Source: Herpetosiphon gulosus
GTDB taxonomy: Bacteria > Chloroflexota > Chloroflexia > Chloroflexales > Herpetosiphonaceae
Reading direction: 5' to 3'
Assembly (NCBI RefSeq): GCF_039545135.1
Contig: NZ_BAABRU010000024.1
Coordinates: 1 to 50,716 of the forward strand
DNA length: 50,716 bases
Shown here: piece by piece, positions 39,986-47,884 of the stretch
How the letters are laid out: each line of letters starts with the position of its first letter
Numbering within the stretch: the stretch's first letter is position 1
Position numbers and translations under genes: made by a program
The notes under the pieces: generated by a model
The model's input: the letters and a program-made list of their open reading frames with translations, nothing else
Told to the model about the DNA's origin: nothing
Database searches by the model: none

Positions 39986-41398
39986 TTATTTGATGGATTG
40001 TTGGTGGAACCAATGGGCAATCGCAATGCCCATGGTGGACTTCCCGGCACCCATTTCTGCGTTCAGCAGCGTTCCTTTTGGACGCGTGCCCGTGCGCGGG
40101 TCGGGGGTGGTCAAGTAGCGGGTAATTCCGGCCACCACATGCTGTTGCATGGGCAGCAGGCCATTGTCATAGCCCGGCAACGTGCGACCATCTTTGCGTT
40201 TCAGCATGGCCAAGGTCGCGGCGGTCTCGGCATCCATATCGTAGGCATACACCGGCGGGGCAACCTCGGTGATGGCGGCGAGCAACGCCTCGGCGGTGGC
40301 CGGATCAGCCAGCAGTTTCTGGAGTCCAGCATCGCCTTCATAGCGGCGCACGCTGCCATCGGCCACATCGACCGCCATGACCACGGGGACTTGCCGCGTG
40401 ATCTGGTGGGTGATGACCGTGACGGTATCGCCTGCCTCTTTGGTTTCGACCCAGACCGTTTGGTCTTCGGTCGTACTGCCTTTGATCAGATGGGGCCGAC
40501 CGTCAATGACGATGGTCGCGCCGTTAATTTCCCCGGTGGCAATCCGTGCCGCCGCAGCGGTAGCGGAAAGTGGGCCGAGGGGGCGCAGATGGGCAACGCG
40601 CAGGGCATCAATGGCACTGCGGTAGGCGCGGGTGTTGGTGGCTCCGCCCGTCATGACCACATCGGTGGTGGCTTGGTCGGGCGTGCCAATCGTGGCATCC
40701 TCCCAGATCATGCTGGGACTGGTGGCCACGGGAATGGTGTAGCGCGGCGCGGCCTGCGGCGTTAATTCCGGCAACGGCTGCGCGAGCTGGGTGGTCAGGG
40801 TGATGATCTGGTCGCTCAATGCGTGGCCACTGCGGGCACGGCTGCGGCGAACGCCGATCACGATGGCCTCCCGCCAGCGCCGCAGGGCGGCAGGCAGGGC
40901 CAGAATGGTCAAATTGTCATAATGACGCGCGAGATGCTGGGTCACGGCAGGTTTGGCAAAAATATCCTGTGGGGTCACGAGGATCGCGATTCCACCGGGT
41001 TGCAGCCACGTGCCTTCCTCGATCACGCGGCGAAAGAACTGGAGTTCACTCCGTTCATCGCCAGCGGCTTGGGTGCCGAAGGGCGGATTGAGATAGACCA
41101 GTTGGATGCCATGGCGATTGGCACGCAGCCAGCGCACGGTGTCACAACTGGTGGTGTGTGGCGTAATCCCTCGGCAGACCGCAGCGCGTTCAGTATGCAA
41201 TTCATTGAGATAGAGCTGATCGGCTGGAATACCCCATGCGCTGGCCAATTGCCATGCGGCTGCGCCTTCGCCTGCACACGGATCAGCGATCCGACAGGCG
41301 GTAGGATTGGCGGCGGTGACATAGGTGGCGAGCAGGGCAACGGCAGCGGGATCGAGCGCTTGAAAGCCATGATTGGCGGTATTGGCAAGACGGGCCAT
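39986..41398 (-). CDS. N6-adenine DNA methyltransferase with helicase P-loop at its C-terminus
   Basis: A 470-residue protein. Residues ~5-200 form a class I methyltransferase: ADPCAGEGAAAWQLA binds S-adenosylmethionine (~38) and VYLNPPFGTQ (~105) is the NPPF catalytic motif of N6-adenine enzymes; LVTPQDIF follows. Residues ~250-440 are a linker domain. The last 35 residues read KGTLLNAEMGAGKSTMGIAI, a clear Walker A with its helix, and then the protein stops. The rest of a helicase is encoded by the next gene in another frame, 94 bases on. AAGGAG precedes the ATG at 41398. It may methylate element DNA for host evasion or replication control. Confidence 0.85.
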   Translation of the reverse strand: MARLANTANHGFQALDPAAVALLATYVTAANPTACRIADPCAGEGAAAWQLASAWGIPADQLYLNELHTERAAVCRGITPHTTSCDTVRWLRANRHGIQLVYLNPPFGTQAAGDERSELQFFRRVIEEGTWLQPGGIAILVTPQDIFAKPAVTQHLARHYDNLTILALPAALRRWREAIVIGVRRSRARSGHALSDQIITLTTQLAQPLPELTPQAAPRYTIPVATSPSMIWEDATIGTPDQATTDVVMTGGATNTRAYRSAIDALRVAHLRPLGPLSATAAAARIATGEINGATIVIDGRPHLIKGSTTEDQTVWVETKEAGDTVTVITHQITRQVPVVMAVDVADGSVRRYEGDAGLQKLLADPATAEALLAAITEVAPPVYAYDMDAETAATLAMLKRKDGRTLPGYDNGLLPMQQHVVAGITRYLTTPDPRTGTRPKGTLLNAEMGAGKSTMGIAIAHWFHQQSIK

Positions 41399-41436
41399 AA
41401 CAACTCCTTGAAAACAAGGCATGACCCGACGACCCC

Positions 41437-41462
41437 CTGAGGCCGCAGATGCACTGCCTCAG
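41437..41462 (-). other. Intergenic hairpin before the methyltransferase gene
   Basis: CTGAGGC (41437-41443) pairs with GCCTCAG (41456-41462). It is one of the gap hairpins found throughout this gene train. Confidence 0.5.
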
Positions 41463-41474
41463 TGAGATGACGAA

Positions 41475-42647
41475 TTAAAGGGATGTGGCCTCGGTGGGCG
41501 ACGCACCCCGTTTGCCGATGGTCGTGAAGGCCACGCCAGCGGTGGAGACAGGCGACTGCGTGACAATGGCGCGGATGATCCGTGCCCAGTCGGCAATCGC
41601 GGCTGTTTTGAGCCAATAGCCCCGACAGCCCCATGAGGGCAAGGGAACAATCAGCCGTTGGGTCAGGCCCAGCTGCCAGAGATCGTCCAGCCAGTGCGAC
41701 TGGAGCGGCAGCGGGCAGGCCCGTTCAAGTTGCGCCCACAGGATGGCGTGGTTAGGAATCCCATCCATGCCCGTGAGGTGCAGACAATCCTCGCCCGCAT
41801 GCGGGGTTAAGACCGAACGGTGGAGGATGGTGGTGGTGGCCAGTCGCGAGGACGGCAACGGCGTTTCATTGCGCAGCGTGCGGTATTGCTGCGACCCTGT
41901 GGCTTTGTGGGCGAGTTGCTTCCCGATCATGTGATAGGGCATGGTCTCGCCAAGGGCCATGGTGGGTGCAAACGATTGCTGCGGGAGCGTGATCGCGTGG
42001 CGTGACCCATCAAGGATCGAGGCCCACGCGGCGGCGCATTTGGCGCTACTGCCCACGACGGTTAAGGCTCCAATCGTGGGGATATCGCTGCCGGTTGGCA
42101 GGCAACTGGGGGGCACAACACACCAGGCAACCACGGGCACGGTTTCCCGCGAGGGAAGATCGAGCATAGCGTGGGGCAGGGTGTGGGGGCGACCCCGAAA
42201 GGGATTGGTGGCGGCGAGTGTTCGCGTCACATGGGTGGCGGTTGCGACCCATGGGGCATCGGGACACGCGAGGCCGTGAAGCAGAATGGCAGTCAGGATC
42301 GGGTCGTGGGCGGTTGGTTCCGCGCTGAAGTGACCGGAGCGTGACCGTTGGTGCATGGTGATCAGTGCCTGCTGAATCGCGTCGGCGCTGAGCGTTTGGG
42401 TGATGGAATCATCAGGATGGCGGTGACTGGTGATCGCGGCCTGCATGGCTTCGACCACGGGCAGTAAGCCCACAAAGACCGCATGGTTCATCAAGCGGTT
42501 GGGCGCGTGCATGGCAGTGGCAGCGGCGACGGCGGTGATGAACGGATCATCCCATTCCTCCTCGGTGAGGAGGGGCAATCGACGCAAGCGGGTGAAGGCG
42601 TGCCAAAAGCGGGGGGCTTCGGGCAGGAGGGCAAACAGGGACGACAT
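41475..42647 (-). CDS. Unknown protein of the gene train
   Basis: A 390-residue soluble protein without a recognised domain. The first ~140 residues are helical (LFALLPEAPRFWHAFTRLRR; AAATAMHAPNRLMNHAVFVG); the middle and end are strand-rich, with many short Pro/Thr turns and a GCRGYWLKTAAIADWARII segment near the C-terminus. No signal peptide. The ATG at 42647 is preceded by AAAGGAT. Hairpin 42691-42711 lies upstream and the methyltransferase gene follows after 76 bases. The steady association with methyltransferase and helicase suggests a DNA-processing partner, but nothing in the sequence proves it. Confidence 0.65.
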   Translation of the reverse strand: MSSLFALLPEAPRFWHAFTRLRRLPLLTEEEWDDPFITAVAAATAMHAPNRLMNHAVFVGLLPVVEAMQAAITSHRHPDDSITQTLSADAIQQALITMHQRSRSGHFSAEPTAHDPILTAILLHGLACPDAPWVATATHVTRTLAATNPFRGRPHTLPHAMLDLPSRETVPVVAWCVVPPSCLPTGSDIPTIGALTVVGSSAKCAAAWASILDGSRHAITLPQQSFAPTMALGETMPYHMIGKQLAHKATGSQQYRTLRNETPLPSSRLATTTILHRSVLTPHAGEDCLHLTGMDGIPNHAILWAQLERACPLPLQSHWLDDLWQLGLTQRLIVPLPSWGCRGYWLKTAAIADWARIIRAIVTQSPVSTAGVAFTTIGKRGASPTEATSL

Positions 42648-42732
42648 GGTGACATCCTTTCGGATCACGAGGCCGTCCCTACGAGGAGCAGGCGCATCGT
42701 GATGATACGCCCGCAGGGGGCAACAGAACAGA

Positions 42733-43032
42733 TTAATCGGCAGCGGGAGCTTCGTCAGCGTCGCTGCTGGTTTCGGTGGCTGGCTGGTCGGCTTCTGTCG
42801 GGACAACGCCCTTGGTGAGTCGATCATAGACCAGTTGATTAAGACGCGATTCGCCGTCGAGATAGGTGGGAGCATAGCCCACCAATTCGTCGTCAAGGTA
42901 GAGCGCGAAATCGCCCGTTGTGCGATCATACACAATGGTTTTACCCACCGGATTGATCAGCGGCACGAATGGGACGACGGGTTTGCGCGTGGTTTTCTTG
43001 GTTTTTTTGGTGCGGTGTTTGGTCGCGGCCAT
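42733..43032 (-). CDS. Small basic-to-acidic unknown protein
   Basis: A 99-residue protein: a Lys/Thr-rich N-terminus (ATKHRTKKTKKTTRKP), a compact central part (VGKTIVYDRTTGDFALYLDD, ~30-60) that resembles the start of the protein at 28770-29177 in style, and an acidic tail (EADQPATETSSDADEAPAAD). GGAGG precedes the ATG. The charge split suggests a nucleic-acid-binding or chaperone-like partner. No family recognised. Hairpin 43077-43103 lies in the gap upstream. Confidence 0.6.
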   Translation of the reverse strand: MAATKHRTKKTKKTTRKPVVPFVPLINPVGKTIVYDRTTGDFALYLDDELVGYAPTYLDGESRLNQLVYDRLTKGVVPTEADQPATETSSDADEAPAAD

Positions 43033-43124
43033 GGGGGTATCCTCCGGATGAGCGGTGGAAATGCCATGGCCCCCCGCGTTGGGAGCCAGAGGCATTCCCA
43101 ACGGGGATTTGACAGAAACAACGA

Positions 43125-43691
43125 TTAGGCGGCATCCGTGTCGGCAGTGCGCTGCGCATGGCGCTCACGCTGCTCCCGAATGCGGTGGTATTCGTAGCTA
43201 CCCTGACGGTGCGCTAAATGGGCTTGGAGCTCCAAGGCCAGCATGGTCATATCGTCCACACTCAGGCGAATATCGGCAACGCTCGTCGGCTTGCCGATCG
43301 GGCTGATGCCACCCGTGTCGAGCAATTTGCCTGGTCCAATGCCAATGACAATCCGCCATGGCATGGTGGCAAACTGGCCGTTTTGTCCCGCGTCGAAGAC
43401 GAATTTGAGGATGCGGGACTCCACCACGCCGTCGCGGCTACTGCCGCCGATGACCTCAAACAAGAAGCCGTCGGTTGGCGGGGTGACCGAATCGAGGATG
43501 CGGTGGATTAAGAGCCGGACTTTCGGTACAGGAAGATACGCGGAGAGCATGGGGATGACTTTTTTCCCATAGCCACCAATCGCGATTTTAATCTTGCCAA
43601 TTGGCAAGGCGCAGATCGCGTAGGCATAACGGCTTTGGGTTACATGGCTCCAAATATCGTAGTCAGGGGTGTGGGTTTCGTGGGTGGTCAT
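43125..43691 (-). CDS. Unknown protein of the gene train
   Basis: A 188-residue soluble protein. Strand-rich first 150 residues (AYAICALPIGKIKIAIGGYG; WRIVIGIGPGKLLDTGGISP) and a charged helical tail (YHRIREQRERHAQR). The repeated Gly turns look like a beta-barrel or OB-type single-strand-binding fold, but this is a guess. The ATG at 43691 has GAGGAG upstream. Hairpin 43713-43736 lies in the gap before it. Confidence 0.65.
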   Translation of the reverse strand: MTTHETHTPDYDIWSHVTQSRYAYAICALPIGKIKIAIGGYGKKVIPMLSAYLPVPKVRLLIHRILDSVTPPTDGFLFEVIGGSSRDGVVESRILKFVFDAGQNGQFATMPWRIVIGIGPGKLLDTGGISPIGKPTSVADIRLSVDDMTMLALELQAHLAHRQGSYEYHRIREQRERHAQRTADTDAA

Positions 43692-43767
43692 GGGGATGCT
43701 CCTCTTAAATAAGCATCGCCCAAGGATGGCCGATGCAAAACAACGGCCACCGTGCTGGTGGAATGAC

Positions 43768-44181
43768 TTAATACTCAGTTTCCCGCCACATGCGCAGGAT
43801 AACCCGCACCGGAACGCGCCGTTCGCGTCGCCAATTCCGCCAGAGGCAGAGCAGCAACGGCGTGCGCACCCAGTGGATGCGGATCGGAACCTGCAATTCG
43901 GCAGCAAGGCGTTCCCAGCGAGCACGCCAGGCACGGCGGAGGTTGGTCGCGTCAAGCACGACCCACTGACCGTCGAGCAGGGCGGTTTCCACGCGCATCT
44001 GGGCAATGGCCAAGACATCGCTATTCCGCGACTGGTCGGTGACATCGCCAAGCTCGGCGCGGATCGTATCGAGGGAAACGATGGTTGCGCCAAGGGCTGC
44101 AAGGCGGCGGGTGAGGGTACTCTTGCCGCTCGCGGGTAATCCAGCGAGCAGGAGGAGTGAGGGCTGTTCCATGAAAATCAT
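43768..44181 (-). CDS. P-loop kinase-like ATPase (Zeta/PNK type)
   Basis: A 137-residue protein with Walker A LAGLPASGKSTLTRRLAALG near the N-terminus (~12-25), VVLDATNLRRAWRARW with the Asp and following Asn/Arg typical of polynucleotide-kinase or zeta-type kinases (~78-93), and an Arg-rich lid. It should phosphorylate a nucleic-acid end, nucleotide or small molecule; T4 PNK-like end repair would fit the DNA-processing neighbours. The ATG at 44181 has GAGGG 7 bases upstream. Confidence 0.8.
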   Translation of the reverse strand: MIFMEQPSLLLLAGLPASGKSTLTRRLAALGATIVSLDTIRAELGDVTDQSRNSDVLAIAQMRVETALLDGQWVVLDATNLRRAWRARWERLAAELQVPIRIHWVRTPLLLCLWRNWRRERRVPVRVILRMWRETEY

Positions 44182-44197
44182 CGGGTATCCCTCATTC

Positions 44198-44365
44198 CTA
44201 CAGCGCTTTGACGACTGCCCCAGTGGTGGTGCAGCGAACTTCGAAGCGGAAGCAATTGCCGAGTTGAATATGGGCTGCGTGGGCAACTAAGGCTTCAACC
44301 GAGGAAGAGGTAAACGATGAGACACGTTCGCGACCGTGGCGGCCAATCAGGGCTAATGCGTACAT
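44198..44365 (-). CDS. Small unknown protein
   Basis: A 55-residue protein with AAGGAG 7 bases before its ATG. Sequence is mixed helix/strand (YALALIGRHGRERVSSFTSS, then FRFEVRCTTTGAVVKAL). It lies 16 bases before the kinase-like gene on the same strand. Small size and no homologue known to me, but the ribosome site and spacing support it. The leader 44366-44535 contains two small hairpins. Confidence 0.55.
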   Translation of the reverse strand: MYALALIGRHGRERVSSFTSSSVEALVAHAAHIQLGNCFRFEVRCTTTGAVVKAL

Positions 44366-44535
44366 CGGAGACTCCTTAAGAGAGAGATGCCGCCAGCGAG
44401 AGACGGCAATCGATAGAATCGAAAGACCGTCCCCCTGAAGGGAGACACAGCAGCGGGCAAACCAAAACCGGACATACGAAAAGAACCATCCGTGTAAACA
44501 CGCATGGAATGGCGCATGGCCTGTTGGGAAAAACG

Positions 44536-44778
44536 TCAAGGAATGACGGAGAAAAAAGCGGACGGGTTGTCCACCGTGAAGCGCCGCAGGGAGAGGATGC
44601 AGCGGTGTCCCCCATTGATGCGTGATAAAACCTCTTGCATCAATGTTCGGTTTGCTATGGGTTGTTGAGGTGCGTGCGATGCGGGTTGGGCTTCGGCTGG
44701 ATTATCAACCTGATTGTCGGGCGACTGGGCGGTGTTGGCGGCTGGCGGTTGGAATTGATTGTCAAAACGACGTTCCAA
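44536..44778 (-). CDS. Possible small protein (TTG start)
   Basis: An 80-residue frame: the first half is Gln/Pro/Asn-rich and disordered, the second half (TLMQEVLSRINGGHRCILSLRRF) looks foldable. It begins at a TTG without a clear ribosome site, about 75 bases after the expected transcription start of the promoter at 44861-44889. It could be a real leader gene or non-coding leader RNA. Confidence 0.35.
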   Translation of the reverse strand: MERRFDNQFQPPAANTAQSPDNQVDNPAEAQPASHAPQQPIANRTLMQEVLSRINGGHRCILSLRRFTVDNPSAFFSVIP

Positions 44779-44860
44779 CGGCGGGCGGCGTTCACAGCGG
44801 AGCGGCGCGAATGGTCAGTTTGAAAACCAGCGAAACCATGATCGGCATCACATGGGCGAG

Positions 44861-44889
44861 AGTATAGCAAGGGGCCATGGGCTTGTCAA
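44861..44889 (-). promoter_or_regulatory. Near-consensus promoter inside the gene train
   Basis: TTGACA (44884-44889) and TATACT (44861-44866) are exactly 17 bases apart on the minus strand. The -35 box overlaps the stop codon of the 44886-46148 gene. It probably drives all genes from 44.8 kb down to the terminator at 35.1 kb. Confidence 0.75.
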
Positions 44890-46148
44890 CTGGCAACTGC
44901 GACGGCGTAGTCGCCGCTCAGGTCGCCGTAGTGGTTGGCATACAACTGCTGGTGGAAGGTGACCATGCGCGTGATGATGCCCACCGGAATGGTCAACAGC
45001 GGTTGGTCTGCGAGGCTCGTACTGGTCTGGAGGAAGCGCTGGAGCGTTACCTGATAGTGCTGGGCGACCGTGTGGGTATTGGTGATCAGCTGATCAAGCA
45101 CGCTGGGAATGGCCTGTTCGGCGGTGAGGTCGGCAAAGAGCAGATTGAACTCACGGAACGTGACATCCTTATGCAGACGATAGAAGTGGGTATCTCCGTC
45201 CGCCGCGCGGAGCAACCACGCCATCCATGACTCGGCAGGAGCGGGTGGGGTTGCCTGATACAGCGCATGGTAGGCCTGCGCGATGGAGTCGGGATCGGCC
45301 AGCATGAGGCTGGGGCCGCAATCGTTCAGGCAGCGCACCAAAAAACTCGCGTCGTTGATCAGGGCGTGCAGATGGGGATGGGTGGCGATTGCGTCTTGCT
45401 CGGTCGGGTCGTCGTGATAAATCTGGCCGTAGAGATTGACACAATAGTCGAGGGTCGGAATCACCAGCATGGTCGCGGTTTGGAGCCGGATCAGGTCGTC
45501 GAGGGAATGCGGTGCGGGGGTGGTGCAGAGCGTGTGCATGGCCGCGTAGCGATCCAGAATCCCCTGTCGAATGCGGGCGTTGGTGACCGGATGCTGAATC
45601 TGGGCCAGCATATCACGGCAGGCGAGGATATTGGCGGAGAGCGGAATCCATGCTTCGAGCTGCGCATCAGGACGGAAGGCATCGACCATCGCGCGGTACT
45701 GCGCAGCAGCGAGATGTTGATCGAGCCATGGGACGGTGGCGGTGATCTGTTGCAACGCACGGAGATCGATCGGCGCGGTGTCGGTCAGGACAGCAATGAT
45801 CATGCGATTAAAGGCGGCGACGACGGGCGCATGCGGGGCATCGGTGAGGGCAAGGCCCATGGCGAGGTTATCCGAGATGACCTCATAGCGTTGATACAGC
45901 AAGAGCGAACTAAATTCGGCACACAGGTGATCCCAGTGGTCGCGGTCGGCGGTGGCAGGGCCATAGAGATAGGTAAAGAGCGATCCCATTTGGGTCAGGC
46001 TACTGAGGTGGAGGAAGGTGGTCAAGGCGGGGTTGGTGGGGTGGAGAATCCAGCGACAAAAGTCGGTGTACTGGCTGGGGGGCAGGCGTTGGAGGAACGT
46101 CCGATAGGAGACGAGGCAGCTTTGGAGTAAGGTCATGGAAGCATCCAT
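44886..46148 (-). CDS. Unknown protein heading the gene train
   Basis: A 420-residue, almost wholly helical soluble protein, no family recognised. Phrases: YRTFLQRLPPSQYTDFCRWI near the start, LLYQRYEVISDNLAMGLALT, IMRQGILDRYAAMHTL-type helices in the middle, and VTFREFNLLFADLTAEQAIP near the end. The pattern resembles helical-repeat proteins but without a clear period. The ATG at 46148 has GAGGAT 4-9 bases upstream; 46136 is an alternative. Its own promoter lies at 46216-46245. Confidence 0.65.
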   Translation of the reverse strand: MDASMTLLQSCLVSYRTFLQRLPPSQYTDFCRWILHPTNPALTTFLHLSSLTQMGSLFTYLYGPATADRDHWDHLCAEFSSLLLYQRYEVISDNLAMGLALTDAPHAPVVAAFNRMIIAVLTDTAPIDLRALQQITATVPWLDQHLAAAQYRAMVDAFRPDAQLEAWIPLSANILACRDMLAQIQHPVTNARIRQGILDRYAAMHTLCTTPAPHSLDDLIRLQTATMLVIPTLDYCVNLYGQIYHDDPTEQDAIATHPHLHALINDASFLVRCLNDCGPSLMLADPDSIAQAYHALYQATPPAPAESWMAWLLRAADGDTHFYRLHKDVTFREFNLLFADLTAEQAIPSVLDQLITNTHTVAQHYQVTLQRFLQTSTSLADQPLLTIPVGIITRMVTFHQQLYANHYGDLSGDYAVAVAS

Positions 46149-46215
46149 GGGAATCCTCACGATCAGCAAGAACGGCAGGCAGGCAGGAGTGAGCATGGAC
46201 AAAACGACTGACCAT

Positions 46216-46275
46216 AGTATAGTCGGGAACGGGGCGGTGGTGCAACCGACCGGAGACGGATGCTGCACCACCGCC
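46216..46275 (-). promoter_or_regulatory. Promoter and 12-bp hairpin before 46148
   Basis: TTGCAC (46240-46245) and TATACT (46216-46221) are 18 bases apart on the minus strand. GGCGGTGGTGCA (46233-46244) pairs perfectly with TGCACCACCGCC (46264-46275), so the -35 box lies in the arm of a hairpin. It may be a terminator of the upstream SRPBCC gene or an operator. Confidence 0.55.
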
Positions 46276-46333
46276 GCTGGATGCGGTGGCCACAGAAAGC
46301 ACACGCGTGTGCCCACCGATGGGCAGGGATAGG

Positions 46334-46789
46334 TTATGACTGCGGAGAGCGGGCTTCGAGGTGCGCTTTCAAGAGGGCAAAATGCGCGGCGGTTTGGCGT
46401 TGCAGCACGCTGCGTAGGAGTGGGGCCGCGCGGCGCAGCCATCGCGGGATGAGGGTGATCGTGCTGTCCATGGTAAAGGTGGTCATGGGGCCATCGCTGG
46501 CAAAGGTATACTGCACGCGACAGTGCATGATGCCGTGCGACGTGATGGTAAAGGCCATCGCGTGATCGGGCGTGAAGGCGGTGACTTCGATTAATGATGA
46601 GAAGTGCAGGATACCAACGCTGGCGACTTGCTCATAGATCGCGCCAACCCCATGGCCACAGATCCGCCGTGATTCCTGGACCGGAGGCCACCAGTCGGGG
46701 TCATGCTCAAAATCCGTGATATAGGCAAAACAGGTTGCTTGCGGCAGGGCGATGGAACAATGAGCCTTAATCGGAAAGGGATGGTGCAT
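46334..46789 (-). CDS. SRPBCC-fold (START/polyketide-cyclase-like) protein
   Basis: A 151-residue protein of the helix-grip SRPBCC fold: KAHCSIALPQATCFAYITDFEHDPDWWPPV is the typical start, then strands (VGAIYEQVASVG, HAMAFTIT, VQYTFASDGPMTTFTMDSTI) and the long C-terminal helix PLLRSVLQRQTAAHFALLKAHL. These proteins bind hydrophobic ligands in a central pocket. GAGGAG precedes the ATG. It is a single gene, divergent from 46935; a TATACT in the gap (near 46834-46839 on the minus strand) may be its -10. Confidence 0.88.
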   Translation of the reverse strand: MHHPFPIKAHCSIALPQATCFAYITDFEHDPDWWPPVQESRRICGHGVGAIYEQVASVGILHFSSLIEVTAFTPDHAMAFTITSHGIMHCRVQYTFASDGPMTTFTMDSTITLIPRWLRRAAPLLRSVLQRQTAAHFALLKAHLEARSPQS

Positions 46790-46934
46790 ACGAGCCTCCT
46801 CACGCCGAGCGAGCGGGAACGGAACCGTGGGTAGTATAGCCTACCCCTGCAACGCGGAGCAAGGTTAGGGTCAACTGGACGACTTGACGCATGGACTAGG
46901 ATAAAGCCAGTGTTTGATAGGCAGGAGGATGATC

Positions 46935-47861
46935 ATGCAACGCGAACCGATTCACTGGCAGCCGATCACGATGCTGCCGACCTTAGTGATGATGGCCAAT
47001 GACGCGCTGGCTGAGGCGGAGGAGCAGCTGGAAAATATGCAGATTGCGGCGCAGCGCCCCGGTCTGCTCGATGCGGCCACGATTGATCGTGCGGTGGGGA
47101 TTTATGAAGAACAGCGCCACTTTTTGACGATCTATGCGGAGCAGGGGCGGCGTTGGCAAGAACTCCATCCCACCGGAGCGACGCTGCGCCAGCTTGATGC
47201 ATTGCTGGCCACCACCGCCAACGCGACCACGGTCAATGCTGAATTATTGGCGGTGTTGGCGCAGCTTCAATCTCTGCCCACGAGTCCGCAGGACGAGGAT
47301 TGGTACACGACCGTGGGTGAGATTGCGATGGCCTTGGCCGATGGGCGCACGACTGAAGCGCTGGCATGGGCGGATGAAGCGCTAGAGACAGCAGGCTGGA
47401 CGGCGCGGCAGCGAGCCGAGTTGTTGGGTTTGCGTGGCTTAGCGTGGGTGGACAATGGCGAGTTTGGTGAAGCTGAGCGGGATTATCGGGCGGCGCTCGC
47501 ACTGTGGGCGATGTTGCCCGAGGACGCGGATAGGATTAAGCACATCAAAACGTGGGATTTGCTGATTCAAGCCTTGCTGCATCAGGAAGATTTCCCGCAG
47601 GCGACCGAGGCGGTAACAATCTTGGTGCAGCTGGTGGACACGCATAAGGATGGCCTGTTGACACAGCCGGATGGGCCACGACTCTGGACGACGACGGCCT
47701 ATCATCGGGCCTTGGTGGCTGAGTTTTCGTTAGACTATTCGACGGCGGCAACGTGGTATGCGGAAGCGCAGCAGCGGTCACAGACGATTGCGCTTGCACC
47801 CGAGCATCCGCTGAATCGCCTGATTGCCGAAGGGATTGAGCGCGGTGGGCAAGGGTCGTGA
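46935..47861 (+). CDS. TPR-like helical repeat protein
   Basis: A 308-residue soluble protein of tandem helices. The second half shows tetratricopeptide-like pairs: GLAWVDNGEFGEAERDYRAAL (~175-195), LLIQALLHQEDFPQATEAV (~215-235) and YHRALVAEFSLDYSTAATWYAEA (~260-285). Such repeats mediate protein-protein contacts. The ATG at 46935 has AGGAGG 6 bases upstream; an in-frame ATG at 46929 is too close. It is followed after 23 bases by an exported-protein gene. Confidence 0.7.
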   Translation: MQREPIHWQPITMLPTLVMMANDALAEAEEQLENMQIAAQRPGLLDAATIDRAVGIYEEQRHFLTIYAEQGRRWQELHPTGATLRQLDALLATTANATTVNAELLAVLAQLQSLPTSPQDEDWYTTVGEIAMALADGRTTEALAWADEALETAGWTARQRAELLGLRGLAWVDNGEFGEAERDYRAALALWAMLPEDADRIKHIKTWDLLIQALLHQEDFPQATEAVTILVQLVDTHKDGLLTQPDGPRLWTTTAYHRALVAEFSLDYSTAATWYAEAQQRSQTIALAPEHPLNRLIAEGIERGGQGS

Positions 47862-47884
47862 TACGCACATAGATGGGAGAATTG

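Noticed and set aside
44655-44870. 71-codon minus-strand frame in the leader near 44.8 kb
   Set aside because: It begins inside the promoter -10 region, before the expected transcription start.
45267-46130. 287-codon plus-strand frame opposite the helical protein
   Set aside because: Gly/Val/Glu-rich antisense composition and no promoter or ribosome site.
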